A stretch of DNA of 64,000 nt from Pseudomonas lini (GCF_964063345.1 NZ_OZ061318.1:2914001-2978000); one strand, 5' to 3'; counted from the first letter of the stretch, positions 1-8,613 are shown. Translations and numbers: made by a program. Notes: generated by a model from the letters alone, not told the origin.

Positions 1-700
1 CCAGCCGATGGGAGCCACGGACCCGAGGGCGCGGCAGTTCCACATGCAGGTCGAGGCCGACTTCGCCCTCTTCAATCAGGATCACCCGATCGGCAATCGC
101 CACCGCTTCGCTGACGTCGTGGGTCACCAGCAACACGGTGAAGCCATGCTGTTGCCAGAGCCGTTCGATCAGTTGCTGCATTTCGATTCGGGTCAGAGCA
201 TCCAATGCGCCCAGGGGTTCATCGAGCAACAGCAAGCGCGGTTGATGAATCAATGCGCGAGCCAGGGCCACACGCTGCTTTTGCCCGCCGGACAAGGCTG
301 CCGGCCACTCGTTGGCGCGATCCGCCAGGCCGACCGCTTCCAGTGCTTCCAGTGCTTGCGGTCGCCAGTTGCCTTTAAGCCCGAGACCGACGTTGTCGAT
401 GATCTTTTTCCACGGCAGCAGACGTGCTTCCTGGAACATCAGCCGAGTGTCTTCCCGCGCATCACTGAGTGGCGCGGAGCCTGCAAGCAGCTCACCTCCC
501 GTGGGCTTGTCGAGACCGGCGAGCAAGCGCAGCAAGGTGCTTTTACCGCAGCCGCTACGCCCGACCACCGCCACAAACTGCCCGGCCGGAATGTGCAGAT
601 CGATTTCACGCAGCACTTGCCGTGAACCAAAGGTTTTTTGCAGCTTGCGCACGGCCAGCGGAATACCGCGCAGCAGGCGTGGAGGTTGTTGAGCCGTCAT
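1..700 (-). CDS. ssuB: Aliphatic sulfonate ABC transporter ATP-binding protein SsuB (3' end cut by window edge)
   Basis: This is the ATPase that powers sulfonate import through SsuC. The frame is open from an ATG at 700 to the left edge of the window, giving 233 residues of a protein usually near 265, so only the C-terminal tail is missing. It has a Walker [10 protein letters not shown] at residues 47-55, Q-loop FQEAR near 89, signature LSGGQKQR near 137, Walker B LLLLDEP near 156 and the switch histidine in VTHD near 194. Its ATG overlaps the ssuC stop in an ATGA, which implies translational coupling. Family assignment rests on these motifs and on the adjacent ssuC, ssuA and ssuE. Confidence 0.93.
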   Translation of the reverse strand, partial: MTAQQPPRLLRGIPLAVRKLQKTFGSRQVLREIDLHIPAGQFVAVVGRSGCGKSTLLRLLAGLDKPTGGELLAGSAPLSDAREDTRLMFQEARLLPWKKIIDNVGLGLKGNWRPQALEALEAVGLADRANEWPAALSGGQKQRVALARALIHQPRLLLLDEPLGALDALTRIEMQQLIERLWQQHGFTVLLVTHDVSEAVAIADRVILIEEGEVGLDLHVELPRPRVRGSHRL

Positions 701-1479
701 GCAGCACCTCCCTTGGCAACCTGATAAGCCGGATGCCAGCGCAGCCACACACGTTCAAGCCCACGCGCAGCAAGATCAGCCAGCTTGCCGAGCACCGCGT
801 ACAAAAGAATCGCCAGCACCACAACGTCGGTCTGCAAAAACTCCCGGGCATTCATCGCCAGGTAGCCGATGCCCGAGCTCGCGGAAATGGTTTCCGCCAC
901 GATCAATGTCAGCCACATAAAGCCCAACGCGAAACGCACACCGACCAGAATCGAAGGCAATGCACCCGGCAGGATCACTTGGCGAAACAGGCTGAAACCG
1001 GACAAGCCATAACTGCGCGCCATCTCCACCAGCGCCGGATCGACGTTGCGGATACCGTGATACGTGTTGAGGTAGATCGGGAACAACGTGCCCAACGCCA
1101 CCAGAAAAATCTTCGCCGACTCGTCGATGCCGAACCACAGGATCACCAGTGGAATCAGCGCCAGATGCGGTACGTTGCGGATCATCTGCACCGAACTGTC
1201 GAGCAGGCGCTCGCCCCATTTTGACAAGCCGGTGATGAAGCCCAAGGTCAGACCAATGCCGCCGCCAATGGCGAAACCGAGCGCCGCGCGCCAACCGCTG
1301 ATGGCCAAGTGGGTCCAGATTTCACCGCTGCTGACCAGGCTCACACCGGCCTCGATCACCGCGATCGGCGCCGGCAGAATCCGCGTCGACAACCACCCCG
1401 CCGACACCGACAACTGCCATACCGCCAGCAATAAGACCGGCAACGCCCAGGGCGCGAGGTTGTGGATGATTTTTTTCAT
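697..1479 (-). CDS. ssuC: Aliphatic sulfonate ABC transporter permease SsuC
   Basis: This 260-residue inner-membrane permease is expected to work with SsuA and SsuB. It has about six hydrophobic segments and the BPD_transp_1 EAA loop at roughly residues 152-185 ([20 protein letters not shown]), where the ATPase docks. The start lies only 6 nt after the ssuA stop and shows no clear Shine-Dalgarno sequence, so translation probably depends on ribosomes finishing ssuA. In the Pseudomonas ssu operons I know, ssuD sits at this position. Here it is absent. Confidence 0.93.
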   Translation of the reverse strand: MKKIIHNLAPWALPVLLLAVWQLSVSAGWLSTRILPAPIAVIEAGVSLVSSGEIWTHLAISGWRAALGFAIGGGIGLTLGFITGLSKWGERLLDSSVQMIRNVPHLALIPLVILWFGIDESAKIFLVALGTLFPIYLNTYHGIRNVDPALVEMARSYGLSGFSLFRQVILPGALPSILVGVRFALGFMWLTLIVAETISASSGIGYLAMNAREFLQTDVVVLAILLYAVLGKLADLAARGLERVWLRWHPAYQVAKGGAA

Positions 1480-1485
1480 GGTGAA

Positions 1486-2451
1486 TTACTGCGCTTTGGC
1501 TACGGCCGCCGGTGGCGTCCAGATCACGTCTTTGATGCTCAATGGTTTTGGAATCAACTTGAGCTGGTAGAAGCTGTCGGCGATTTTTTGCTGGGCCGCG
1601 ACCACGTCAGGGGTAAGGAACAGTGCGCCGTAGCCCTGGCGTTTCATCGAGGTCAGGGTGATGTCCGCTGGCAGGCCGAGCAGTGGCGAAACTTGCTTGG
1701 TCACGTCCTCCGGATTGGCCTTGGACCATTCGCCAACCGCGCGCACTTCTTCCACCAGCGCCTTGATCACTTCAGGATTTTTCTGCGCGTAGGGTTTGGT
1801 CGCCAGGTAGAACTGGTGGTTGTCGACGAGGCCTTGGCCATCACGCAGAGTGCGTGCTTGCAGTTGCTGTTCAGCGGCAGCCTGGTACGGATCCCAGATC
1901 ACCCAGGCATCGACACTGCCACGCTCGAACGCGGCACGGGCATCGGCTGGCGGCAGGAACACGGTCTGGATGTCGGTGTATTTGAGGCCGGCATCTTCCA
2001 GCGCACGTACCAACAGGTAGTGCACATTGGAGCCTTTGTTGAGCACGACTTTTTTGCCCTTGAGGTCCTGCACCGATTGGATCGGCGAGTCCTTCGGCAC
2101 CAGGATCGCTTCGCTGTGGGGCGCTGATGGTTCGTAGGCGACATAGAGCAGATCGGCGCCGGCTGCTTGAGCGAACACCGGTGGAGTTTCGCCGGTGACG
2201 CCAAAGTCGATGGAGCCGACGTTCAGGCCTTCGAGCAGTTGCGGGCCACCGGGGAATTCAGTCCATTGCACGTCCACGCCTTGGCCGGCGAGGCGTTTTT
2301 CGAGCGTGCCTTTGGCTTTGAGCAGCACCAAAGTGCCGTACTTCTGATAACCGATTCTTAGTGTCTCAGCCTGAGCTTGAGCAATAACGCCGAAGGACAC
2401 AGCCGCAGCAAACAGAGCGACCAGACCACGACGCAAAATGACAGTGCGCAT
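1486..2451 (-). CDS. ssuA: Sulfonate-binding periplasmic protein SsuA
   Basis: This is the periplasmic sulfonate-binding protein of the SsuABC importer. I chose the ATG at 2451 (321 residues) over the longer frame to 2487 because a GGAG lies just upstream and the protein then begins with a standard Sec signal (MRTVILRRGL, hydrophobic core, AQAQA cleavage). The mature protein opens ETLRIGYQKYGTLVLLKAKG and carries the VTGETPPVFAQAAG and IWDPYQAAAEQQL blocks typical of the SsuA/NMT1-like family. It follows ssuE by about 100 nt and precedes ssuC directly. Confidence 0.94.
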   Translation of the reverse strand: MRTVILRRGLVALFAAAVSFGVIAQAQAETLRIGYQKYGTLVLLKAKGTLEKRLAGQGVDVQWTEFPGGPQLLEGLNVGSIDFGVTGETPPVFAQAAGADLLYVAYEPSAPHSEAILVPKDSPIQSVQDLKGKKVVLNKGSNVHYLLVRALEDAGLKYTDIQTVFLPPADARAAFERGSVDAWVIWDPYQAAAEQQLQARTLRDGQGLVDNHQFYLATKPYAQKNPEVIKALVEEVRAVGEWSKANPEDVTKQVSPLLGLPADITLTSMKRQGYGALFLTPDVVAAQQKIADSFYQLKLIPKPLSIKDVIWTPPAAVAKAQ

Positions 2452-2553
2452 AGCGCTCTCCTTTTTGCAGTTGGGTTTTGGCTGCACCTGCTTGCCCGTT
2501 AGCGGGCCAGTAAGGTGAAGTACTTCAAATTCAGGTGTGGCTTAAGTGCAGGT

Positions 2554-3147
2554 TTAAATGCTCCAGCGAGCACTCAGCAAACGTTCATTCAACAGATTAG
2601 GATCGAGCGGCCTGGGCCGACGAGCCATGGCGCTGAAAAACTGCTCCAGCGCTTCAAACAATCGTTGCGCAAGCTCCGGCGCCAACTGTGCCTGGGCGCT
2701 GCCTTCGCCGTAGGCGATCTGGCTGTCCACGGCGAAAATCCCCTGCAGCATTTCCTGGGCTTTCAACGCCGACAGCACCGGTTTGAGCGCGTAATCCACC
2801 GCCAGCATGTGGGCGATGCTGCCGCCAGTAGCCATCGGTAAAACCACCTTGTGGCTCAGGGCGCGTTCGGGCAGCAGATCGAGCAGGGTTTTCAGCGCGC
2901 CGGAGAACGACGCTTTGTAAACCGGCGTGGCGATCAGCAAGCCATCGGCGTTTTCAATCTGTTGCAACAGGTCGATCACCTTCGGGCTGTCGAAGCGGGC
3001 ATGCAGCAAATCTTCGGCCGGGAAGTCCCGTACCTGGTAACTCACCACTTCCACCCCTTGCTCTTGCAACCAGCGTCGCGAGCGCTCCAGCAAAACTCCG
3101 GAACGGGAGCGTGGGCTGGGACTGCCACCGAGTGAGACGACCAGCAT
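2554..3147 (-). CDS. ssuE: NAD(P)H-dependent FMN reductase SsuE
   Basis: SsuE reduces FMN with NAD(P)H and hands FMNH2 to an alkanesulfonate monooxygenase (SsuD or a relative). The 197-residue protein has the flavodoxin-like fold signature: [11 protein letters not shown] at residues 6-16 for FMN phosphate binding, and [21 protein letters not shown] near 73-93. It is the first gene of the ssu operon. A hairpin terminator at 3297-3322 separates it from lsfA upstream. Its own promoter should lie within 3150-3290, where the shared 17-bp element occurs. Its usual partner ssuD is not in this window. Confidence 0.93.
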   Translation of the reverse strand: MLVVSLGGSPSPRSRSGVLLERSRRWLQEQGVEVVSYQVRDFPAEDLLHARFDSPKVIDLLQQIENADGLLIATPVYKASFSGALKTLLDLLPERALSHKVVLPMATGGSIAHMLAVDYALKPVLSALKAQEMLQGIFAVDSQIAYGEGSAQAQLAPELAQRLFEALEQFFSAMARRPRPLDPNLLNERLLSARWSI

Positions 3148-3258
3148 TCAGACAATTCCTTTAGCGGTGTTGGCGATTCGCGGCTTGCGATCTCGCGTCG
3201 ATGGAATGACCTTAACAGCTGACTCATATATCCATAAATCATATTTATTCATTTGTTT

Positions 3259-3275
3259 ATACCCAAAATGAATAT
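3259..3275 (-). promoter_or_regulatory. Shared sulfur-island element upstream of ssuE
   Basis: On the minus strand this reads ATATTCATTTTGGGTAT, ending about 111 nt before the ssuE start in an AT-rich tract. Nearly the same sequence precedes lsfA (4222-4238), the porin (5999-6015) and tauA (6066-6082). The weak dyad ATAnnC...GnnTAT would suit a LysR-type activator. CysB, the sulfur-starvation regulator, is the obvious candidate, but that is inference. Confidence 0.6.
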
Positions 3276-3296
3276 GAGAACTGTCTTTTTCCAGGC

Positions 3297-3322
3297 AAAA
3301 AAACAGGCCGTCGAAACGGCCC
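3297..3322 (-). terminator. Rho-independent terminator after lsfA
   Basis: The minus strand has the stem GGCCGT/ACGGCC (3306-3321, tetraloop) followed by a run of seven T (3303-3297). It lies between the lsfA stop and the ssuE start, so it should keep lsfA transcription out of the ssu operon. Confidence 0.75.
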
Positions 3323-3377
3323 GAAATCCCCTGCTTTGTGGATGACACGAAATTTTCACTGGCCGGTCTACCGCCTT

Positions 3378-3466
3378 CGTGGGCAAGCCCGCTCTCACAG
3401 GATTTTAGATCTGCCACACATCTCTGACCCTCCCCAGTCCACTGTGGGAGCGGGCTTGCCCGCGAT
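3378..3466. repeat. REP pair (REPIN-like), GGGCTTGCCCGC type
   Basis: Two inverted copies of the Pseudomonas REP palindrome face each other: GTGGGCAAGCCCGCTCTCACA near 3380-3400 and its reverse partner CTGTGGGAGCGGGCTTGCCC near 3440-3459. It lies just downstream of lsfA. This type occurs again at 11588, 24478, 31543 and 52656. Confidence 0.85.
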
Positions 3467-3499
3467 AGCGATTTCAGCCACATCGCAAAATTCGGATGA

Positions 3500-4138
3500 T
3501 CACCTGTTCGGTTGCGGTGTCAGGCGCAGGTACGGCTTCACTGCGCGATATCCCTTGGGAAAACGTCGTTTGATTTCGTCTTCGTCCTTGAGCGACGGCA
3601 CGATCACCACTTCATCACCATCCTGCCAGTTGGCCGGGGTCGCCACCTTGTAGTTGTCGGTGAGCTGCAGCGAATCGATCACCCGCAAAATTTCATTGAA
3701 GTTACGGCCAGTACTCGCCGGGTAAGTAATGGTCAGCCGGATCTTTTTGTTCGGATCGATTACAAACAGCGAACGCACAGTCAGGGTGTCGTTGGCATTC
3801 GGATGGATCAGGTCGTACAGGTCGGACACTTTACGGTCCGCATCGGCGAGGATCGGGAAGTTGACGATGGCGTTCTGGGTTTCGTTGATGTCCTCTATCC
3901 ACTTGTGATGCGAGTCCACCGGGTCTACCGACAGAGCAATGGCTTTGATGCCGCGCTGGGCGAATTCATCCTTGAGCCTGGCGGTGAAGCCCAGCTCGGT
4001 GGTGCACACCGGCGTGAAGTCCGCCGGATGGGAAAACAGCACGCCCCAGCTATCGCCCAGCCATTCGTGGAAACGGAGGGTGCCGGCGCTGGAATCCTGT
4101 TCGAAATCGGGGGCGATATCGCCAAGTCTGAGGCTCAT
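3500..4138 (-). CDS. lsfA: 1-Cys peroxiredoxin LsfA
   Basis: This cytosolic thiol peroxidase belongs to the Prx6 subfamily. It has 212 residues with the peroxidatic cysteine at 45 in PADFTPVCTTELG and no other cysteine, which defines the 1-Cys type. The long C-terminal domain (YKVATPANWQDGDEVVIVPS) is typical of Prx6. In pseudomonads lsfA is known as a sulfate-starvation-induced gene. Its position between ssuE and a porin, and the shared promoter element upstream, fit that. It probably protects against peroxide or against oxidants released by flavin-dependent desulfonation. Confidence 0.93.
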   Translation of the reverse strand: MSLRLGDIAPDFEQDSSAGTLRFHEWLGDSWGVLFSHPADFTPVCTTELGFTARLKDEFAQRGIKAIALSVDPVDSHHKWIEDINETQNAIVNFPILADADRKVSDLYDLIHPNANDTLTVRSLFVIDPNKKIRLTITYPASTGRNFNEILRVIDSLQLTDNYKVATPANWQDGDEVVIVPSLKDEDEIKRRFPKGYRAVKPYLRLTPQPNR

Positions 4139-4221
4139 GGTGCTGATCCTTGTGAGTGCTTGTTGAGCCCAACTGTGCCTGCGTTCGGTATTAATTAAAA
4201 AGAATAAATATCGATTTATTT

Positions 4222-4238
4222 AGATCCAAAATGAATAT
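4222..4238 (-). promoter_or_regulatory. Shared sulfur-island element upstream of lsfA
   Basis: On the minus strand this reads ATATTCATTTTGGATCT, 83 nt before the lsfA start. Thirteen bases in a row are identical to the ssuE copy, and the similarity continues downstream as TAAAnAAAT. The surroundings are strongly AT-rich compared with the flanking genes. Confidence 0.6.
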
Positions 4239-4371
4239 TAAAAATCTGTTCACTGGACCTGAATAGCCATCGAGACGAACATCGGTCACAAGGTTCGAGA
4301 AGGCCTTGAGTTGCTGCAAAAGAGGGGAATTTCAAGGAGGGTTTACGGGGGTGAGCCCACCTTGAAAACGC

Positions 4372-4410
4372 AAAAGCCCCGCCCGGCGTGATGCCGGGCG
4401 GGGCTTTTTT
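4372..4410. terminator. Strong bidirectional hairpin terminator after the porin gene
   Basis: A perfect 13-bp GC-rich stem (4375-4387 with 4393-4405) is flanked by AAAA on the left and TTTTTT on the right. It sits 20 nt after the porin stop and should end porin transcription before lsfA. Confidence 0.9.
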
Positions 4411-4431
4411 ACGTCGGTTACGCGAGCGTTG

Positions 4432-5793
4432 TTACAACAGCGGGATCGAGTAGCTGACGATCAGGCGGTTTTCGTCCTGGTCGCGCTGACCTGGGACGTC
4501 GTTGCGCCACATAGCGTTTTTCCAGGTGAAGCCCAGGTTTTTCAACGGACCTTCTGGCACTACGTAAGCCAGGGTCAGGTCGCGTTCCCACTCGGAACGG
4601 CCGGAACCGTTCTCGCGACCATTGGTACCCACGGTATCAATGTTGTCGCCACGCAGGTAAACGATGCCGGCAGTAGCGCCTGGCAGACCCAACTTGGCGA
4701 AGTCATACGAGTAGCGAGCTTGCCAGGTACGTTCGCCAGCGCGGGCGAACTTGGCGATCTGACTGTCGGTAGTCAGGTAAGCCGACGAGCCGTCACCCTG
4801 GTTCAACCAAGGGAAGTCGCTGCTGCCGTTGCTGACCTGATAACCGCCGCCGAAGGTGTGACCGGCAACGGAGTACAGGAACAGGCCGCTGTACAGGTTG
4901 TTGTCGACTTTACCGCGACCGGAACGGAAGCCTTCATCGTTACCGGAGCTGAAATAAGCCGAGTCGTGGCCGTTGGCACCATCATCAGAGCTGTTGAAGT
5001 AACGCAAGTCAGACTTCAACACACCAGGGCCGATCGACCAGTTGTGAACCAGGCCCAGGAAGTGTTGCTTGTAGAAGTCTTCCAGGTTGCCGTAGTAGTA
5101 CTGGGCAGTCAGGTCTTTGGTGATTTTGTAGTCACCGCCGCCGTAGATGAACTTGTTGCTGTCACGACCGGCAGCAGTGTGAGCGTTCGCACCAGCAATC
5201 GACAACTCTTCGTTGTTGCTGGAGTTACGGCCCTTGGCGTGCTCGATCTGACCACCGACCAATGTCAGGTCTTTGATCTCGTTCGAAGTGATCTGACCGC
5301 CCTGGAAGGTTTGCGGCAGCAGACGACCGTCGTTGGTCACGATCACCGGCAGTTTTGGCTGCAGGGTGCCCAGCTTCAGTTCGGTCTGGGAGATCTTGGC
5401 TTTGGCAGTCAGGCCCAGGCTGGAGAAGTTATCAACTGCTTCGCCGTTGGATTTGCTTGGGAAAACAGTGCCGCCGTAAGAAGTCGAAGTGGCGCCGTTG
5501 GTGCCGCCGCCCGAGTCCAGACGCACGCCCAGCAGGCCGATGGCATCGATACCGAAGCCGACAGTGCCTTGGGTGTAGCCGGAAGTGAAGCGCAGGTCGA
5601 AACCTTGACCCCATTCTTCGTTTTTGTTCTGAACGCCAGCAGCCGTGCTCGCAGCGGAATCACGGTTATCCGTGTTGATGTAGAAGTTACGCAGCCCCAA
5701 TGTAGCCTTGCTGTCTTCGATAAAACCGGCGGCGCTTGCCTGCTGCGCCAAAACCCCTACGGCCACAGCCAGGGCCAAGGTGGACTTATTCAT
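4432..5793 (-). CDS. OprD-family outer-membrane porin
   Basis: The protein has 453 residues with the signal peptide MNKSTLALAVAVGVLAQQASA, then AGFIEDSKATLGLRNFYINTD, the usual N-terminus of OprD/Occ porins. The rest is rich in alternating beta-strand patterns and ends in the strand DENRLIVSYSIPLL. OprD-family channels admit small anionic or amino-acid-like solutes. Lying between lsfA and tauA under a copy of the shared element, this one may admit sulfonates or sulfate esters. The substrate is inference, because it cannot be read from the sequence. Confidence 0.88.
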   Translation of the reverse strand: MNKSTLALAVAVGVLAQQASAAGFIEDSKATLGLRNFYINTDNRDSAASTAAGVQNKNEEWGQGFDLRFTSGYTQGTVGFGIDAIGLLGVRLDSGGGTNGATSTSYGGTVFPSKSNGEAVDNFSSLGLTAKAKISQTELKLGTLQPKLPVIVTNDGRLLPQTFQGGQITSNEIKDLTLVGGQIEHAKGRNSSNNEELSIAGANAHTAAGRDSNKFIYGGGDYKITKDLTAQYYYGNLEDFYKQHFLGLVHNWSIGPGVLKSDLRYFNSSDDGANGHDSAYFSSGNDEGFRSGRGKVDNNLYSGLFLYSVAGHTFGGGYQVSNGSSDFPWLNQGDGSSAYLTTDSQIAKFARAGERTWQARYSYDFAKLGLPGATAGIVYLRGDNIDTVGTNGRENGSGRSEWERDLTLAYVVPEGPLKNLGFTWKNAMWRNDVPGQRDQDENRLIVSYSIPLL

Positions 5794-5973
5794 GTTTCGC
5801 TCCTCTCGTTCTAATTTTTGTGTTCTTTGGTCTCGGGTCTAACGCCCAGATCCACAGATGCGCGATTAGCGCCAGACCGTGACTAACAAGTCAATCGTAA
5901 CCATGTGTGTCTACGACCAAGGTCTAACCGCAGTGATTTGCTCCCTGCAGGGTAATGATTTTCTCATAAACCC

Positions 5974-5997
5974 AAAAAGAATTATTTCGTTCTTTTT
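5974..5997. repeat. AT-rich inverted repeat in the porin/tauA intergenic region
   Basis: A perfect 8-bp inverted repeat AAAAAGAA...TTCTTTTT with an 8-nt spacer sits directly next to the porin copy of the shared element. It lies in the 366-nt gap between the divergent porin and tauA genes. Besides the two shared elements I see no other structure or small ORF in this gap. Confidence 0.5.
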
Positions 5998-5998
5998 A

Positions 5999-6015
5999 AT
6001 ACCCTTTAGGAATAT
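5999..6015 (-). promoter_or_regulatory. Shared sulfur-island element upstream of the porin gene
   Basis: On the minus strand this reads ATATTCCTAAAGGGTAT, about 205 nt before the porin start. It matches the ssuE copy at ATATTC and GGGTAT with the same 5-nt spacing, and the tauA copy at ATTCCTAAA. Confidence 0.6.
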
Positions 6016-6065
6016 GGCTCACCGATTGAGATCCGAACCGGGACCCAAGGTATCGGCTCATAAGC

Positions 6066-6082
6066 TAATTCCTAAATGGTAT
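6066..6082 (+). promoter_or_regulatory. Shared sulfur-island element upstream of tauA
   Basis: On the plus strand this reads TAATTCCTAAATGGTAT, 77 nt before the tauA start. It points opposite to the porin copy 50 nt away, so one regulator bound in the gap could serve both divergent genes. Confidence 0.55.
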
Positions 6083-6159
6083 TTGTTAGCATTTTTTTAG
6101 ATCGATTAGCTTTGACGTATTCCCCAAACGTCAATCACTTTCGAAAAGGCGACGCCATC

Positions 6160-7146
6160 ATGGCCAAACGCGCACTATCTAGTCAATTTGTTACAGTTTG
6201 TGTATCGCTTATATTTTCTTTTTCCGCCCAGGCGACCACTCTCACCGTCGGTTATCAAACCGGTATCGATCCCAGCAAAGTTCCTCAGGCCGATGGCGTT
6301 TACGAGAAAACCATCGGCCAGAAAATCGATTGGCGTCGCTTCAACAGTGGCCCGGAAGTGGTCACCGCCATTGCATCCGGCGATGTGCAAATTGGCAATC
6401 TCGGCTCAAGCCCGTTGGCGGCAGCCGCTTCGCGCAATCTGCCGATTGTCGCGTTCATTGTTTCGGCTCAGATCAACGCTGCCGAAGCACTTGTGGTGCG
6501 CAATGGCAGCGGCATCGATAAACCGGAAGATCTGATCGGAAAAACCATTGCCACGCCCTTCGTTTCAACCTCCCACTACAGCCTGCTCGGCGCGCTGAAG
6601 CATTGGGGCCTGGACGCCTCGAAAGTCAAAGTGGTGAACCTGCAACCGGCGGAGATCGCCGCAGCCTGGAAGCGTGGCGACATCGATGGCGCGTTTGTCT
6701 GGTCGCCGGCGCTGGGGGAGATCCGCAAGACCGGCAAGACGTTGACCGACGCGGCGCAGGTCGGCCAATGGGGCGCGCCGACCTTCGAGGTGTGGGTCGC
6801 TCGCAAGGATTACGCCGAGAAGCATCCTGAAGTCGTGGCCCGATTTGCCAAGGTCACCCTGGATTCATTCGCCGACTATGCCGCCCATAAAGACAGCTGG
6901 ACCGCTGATTCGGTACCGGTGCAGAAAATCGCCAAATTGACCGGTGCCAATGCCGCCGATGTGCCGGAGCTGCTGGCCGGTTCCGCATTCCCGGATGCCA
7001 AGGCACAACAGACCACCGCGCTGCTCGATGGCGGCACAGCCAAGGCGATTGGCGAGACGGCTAAGTTCTTGAAGGAGCAAGGGAAGGTCGAGACGGTACT
7101 GCCGGATTATTCGCCGTACGTCAGCGCGAAATTCGTCACTGAATAA
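6160..7146 (+). CDS. tauA: Taurine-binding periplasmic protein TauA (lone)
   Basis: This periplasmic binding protein is predicted to bind taurine. I chose the ATG at 6160 (328 residues, AAAAGG upstream) because it gives a normal signal peptide ending FSAQA before TTLTVGYQTGIDPSKV. TauA-type blocks are plain: ASGDVQIGNLGSSPLA, PFVSTSHYSLLGALKHWG, AAWKRGDIDGAFVWSPA and VGQWGAPTFEVWVARKDYAEKHPEV. No tauB, tauC or tauD follows. The next gene is argA on the other strand, after a REP pair. TauA therefore needs a permease and ATPase encoded elsewhere, possibly SsuBC or a distant TauBC. Confidence 0.93.
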   Translation: MAKRALSSQFVTVCVSLIFSFSAQATTLTVGYQTGIDPSKVPQADGVYEKTIGQKIDWRRFNSGPEVVTAIASGDVQIGNLGSSPLAAAASRNLPIVAFIVSAQINAAEALVVRNGSGIDKPEDLIGKTIATPFVSTSHYSLLGALKHWGLDASKVKVVNLQPAEIAAAWKRGDIDGAFVWSPALGEIRKTGKTLTDAAQVGQWGAPTFEVWVARKDYAEKHPEVVARFAKVTLDSFADYAAHKDSWTADSVPVQKIAKLTGANAADVPELLAGSAFPDAKAQQTTALLDGGTAKAIGETAKFLKEQGKVETVLPDYSPYVSAKFVTE

Positions 7147-7155
7147 CACGCAAAA

Positions 7156-7289
7156 CCTGTGGCGAGGGAGCTTGCTCCCGCTGGAGGCCGGAGGACTCCC
7201 AAACCCGACAACGCGGTGAATCAGTCATAACGCGTTTACTGGTTTTGGGGCCGCTTCGCAGCCCAGCGGGAGCAAGCTCCCTCGCCACA
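7156..7289. repeat. REP pair (REPIN-like), GGCGAGGGAGCTTGCTCCC type
   Basis: The inverted copies CTGTGGCGAGGGAGCTTGCT (from 7158) and AGCAAGCTCCCTCGCCACA lie between the convergent tauA and argA genes, with a loop of about 80 nt. This is the second REP subtype of the window, seen again at 44025 and 59565. Confidence 0.85.
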
Positions 7290-7314
7290 AAAGCCAACAC
7301 GGACAGCCACCCAG

Positions 7315-8613
7315 TCAGAGGGTTTTTTCGAAGATCTTCGAATTTCGCTGGTAGTTGTAAAGCGACGCCCGCGCCGACGGCAGGCGTTCGACGCTGCTCG
7401 GCACGAAGCCCCGCTCACGAAACCAGTGGGCCGTCCGGGTGGTCAGCACGAACAAGGTTTTCAGCCCCTGAGCCCGAGCGCGGGTTTCGATGCGCTCCAG
7501 CAGTTCATCGCCGCGACCGCCATGGCGGTACTCCGGGTTCACCGCCAGACACGCCAACTCCCCGGCATCCGAATCGGCGATCTGATACAGCGCCGCACAG
7601 GCGATGATCATGCCTTCGCGTTCGACCACGCTGAACTGCTCGATCTCACGCTCCAGCACCTCGCGGGAACGCCGTACCAGAATGCCCTGCTCTTCCAGCG
7701 GGCTGATCAAGTCGAGCAAACCGCCGACGTCCTCGATGGCCGCCTCGCGCACAACTTCGAATTGCTCCTGCGCCACCAGCGTACCGCCACCGTCACGGGT
7801 GAACAGTTCGGTCAGCAGCGCGCCATCTTCGGCGTAACTGACGATGTGACTGCGCGCCACCCCGCCCCGGCACGCTTCAGCGGCCGCGTCCAGCAGTTCG
7901 GCCTGATAGTTGCTGCCCAGGCGTTGCAGATGCGCCGGCACTTGCTGCGGGCGCAATTCGCGAACCAGACGACCATTTTCATCGATCAAGCCCAAATCGG
8001 CGCCGAACAGCAGCAGCTTGTCCGCACCCAGATCGATAGCGGCGCGAGTAGCGACATCTTCGCAAGCGAGGTTGAAGATCTCACCGGTCGGCGAGTAACC
8101 CAATGGCGACAACAGCACGATGGAGCGCTCGTCCAGCAGGCGATTGATGCCCTTGCGATCAACCCGACGCACTTCGCCGGTGTGGTGATAGTCGACACCT
8201 TCAAGTACGCCGATCGGCCGTGCAGTGACCAGATTGCCGCTGGCCACCCGCAGGCGCGAACCCTGCATCGGCGACGAGGCCATGTCCATGGACAGCCGCG
8301 CTTCGATGGCGATGCGCAGCTGGCCGACCGCATCGATCACGCACTCAAGCGTCGCCGCATCGGTGATGCGCATGCCATGGTGGTAATGCGGGGTCAGGCC
8401 ACGAGCAGCGAGGCGGGTTTCAATTTGCGGACGCGAACCGTGAACCAGCACCAGTCGTACGCCCAGGCTGTGCAACAGCACCAAGTCGTGGACGATGTTG
8501 CCGAAGTTCGGGTGCTCCACGCCGTCGCCGGGCAGCATGACGACGAAGGTGCAATCGCGGTGGGCGTTGATGTAAGGCGAAGCGTGACGAAGCCAATTGA
8601 CGTATTCGGGCAT
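7315..8613 (-). CDS. argA: N-acetylglutamate synthase ArgA
   Basis: ArgA acetylates glutamate with acetyl-CoA, the first step of arginine synthesis, and is normally inhibited by arginine. The 432 residues form an N-terminal amino-acid-kinase-like domain (about 1-285, with VLVHGSRPQIETRLAARG and the EIFNLACEDVATRAAIDLGADKL block) and a C-terminal GNAT domain (about 290-430, with ELACLAVNPEYRHGGRGDELL binding acetyl-CoA). The length equals the usual pseudomonad enzyme. It runs in the same direction as argE, but a REP pair lies between them. Confidence 0.95.
   Translation of the reverse strand: MPEYVNWLRHASPYINAHRDCTFVVMLPGDGVEHPNFGNIVHDLVLLHSLGVRLVLVHGSRPQIETRLAARGLTPHYHHGMRITDAATLECVIDAVGQLRIAIEARLSMDMASSPMQGSRLRVASGNLVTARPIGVLEGVDYHHTGEVRRVDRKGINRLLDERSIVLLSPLGYSPTGEIFNLACEDVATRAAIDLGADKLLLFGADLGLIDENGRLVRELRPQQVPAHLQRLGSNYQAELLDAAAEACRGGVARSHIVSYAEDGALLTELFTRDGGGTLVAQEQFEVVREAAIEDVGGLLDLISPLEEQGILVRRSREVLEREIEQFSVVEREGMIIACAALYQIADSDAGELACLAVNPEYRHGGRGDELLERIETRARAQGLKTLFVLTTRTAHWFRERGFVPSSVERLPSARASLYNYQRNSKIFEKTL

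Noticed and set aside
4429..5814. 461-codon open frame on the plus strand opposite the porin gene
   Set aside because: The minus-strand frame has a signal peptide and OprD features, while the plus frame has no family features and exists because of codon bias in GC-rich DNA.
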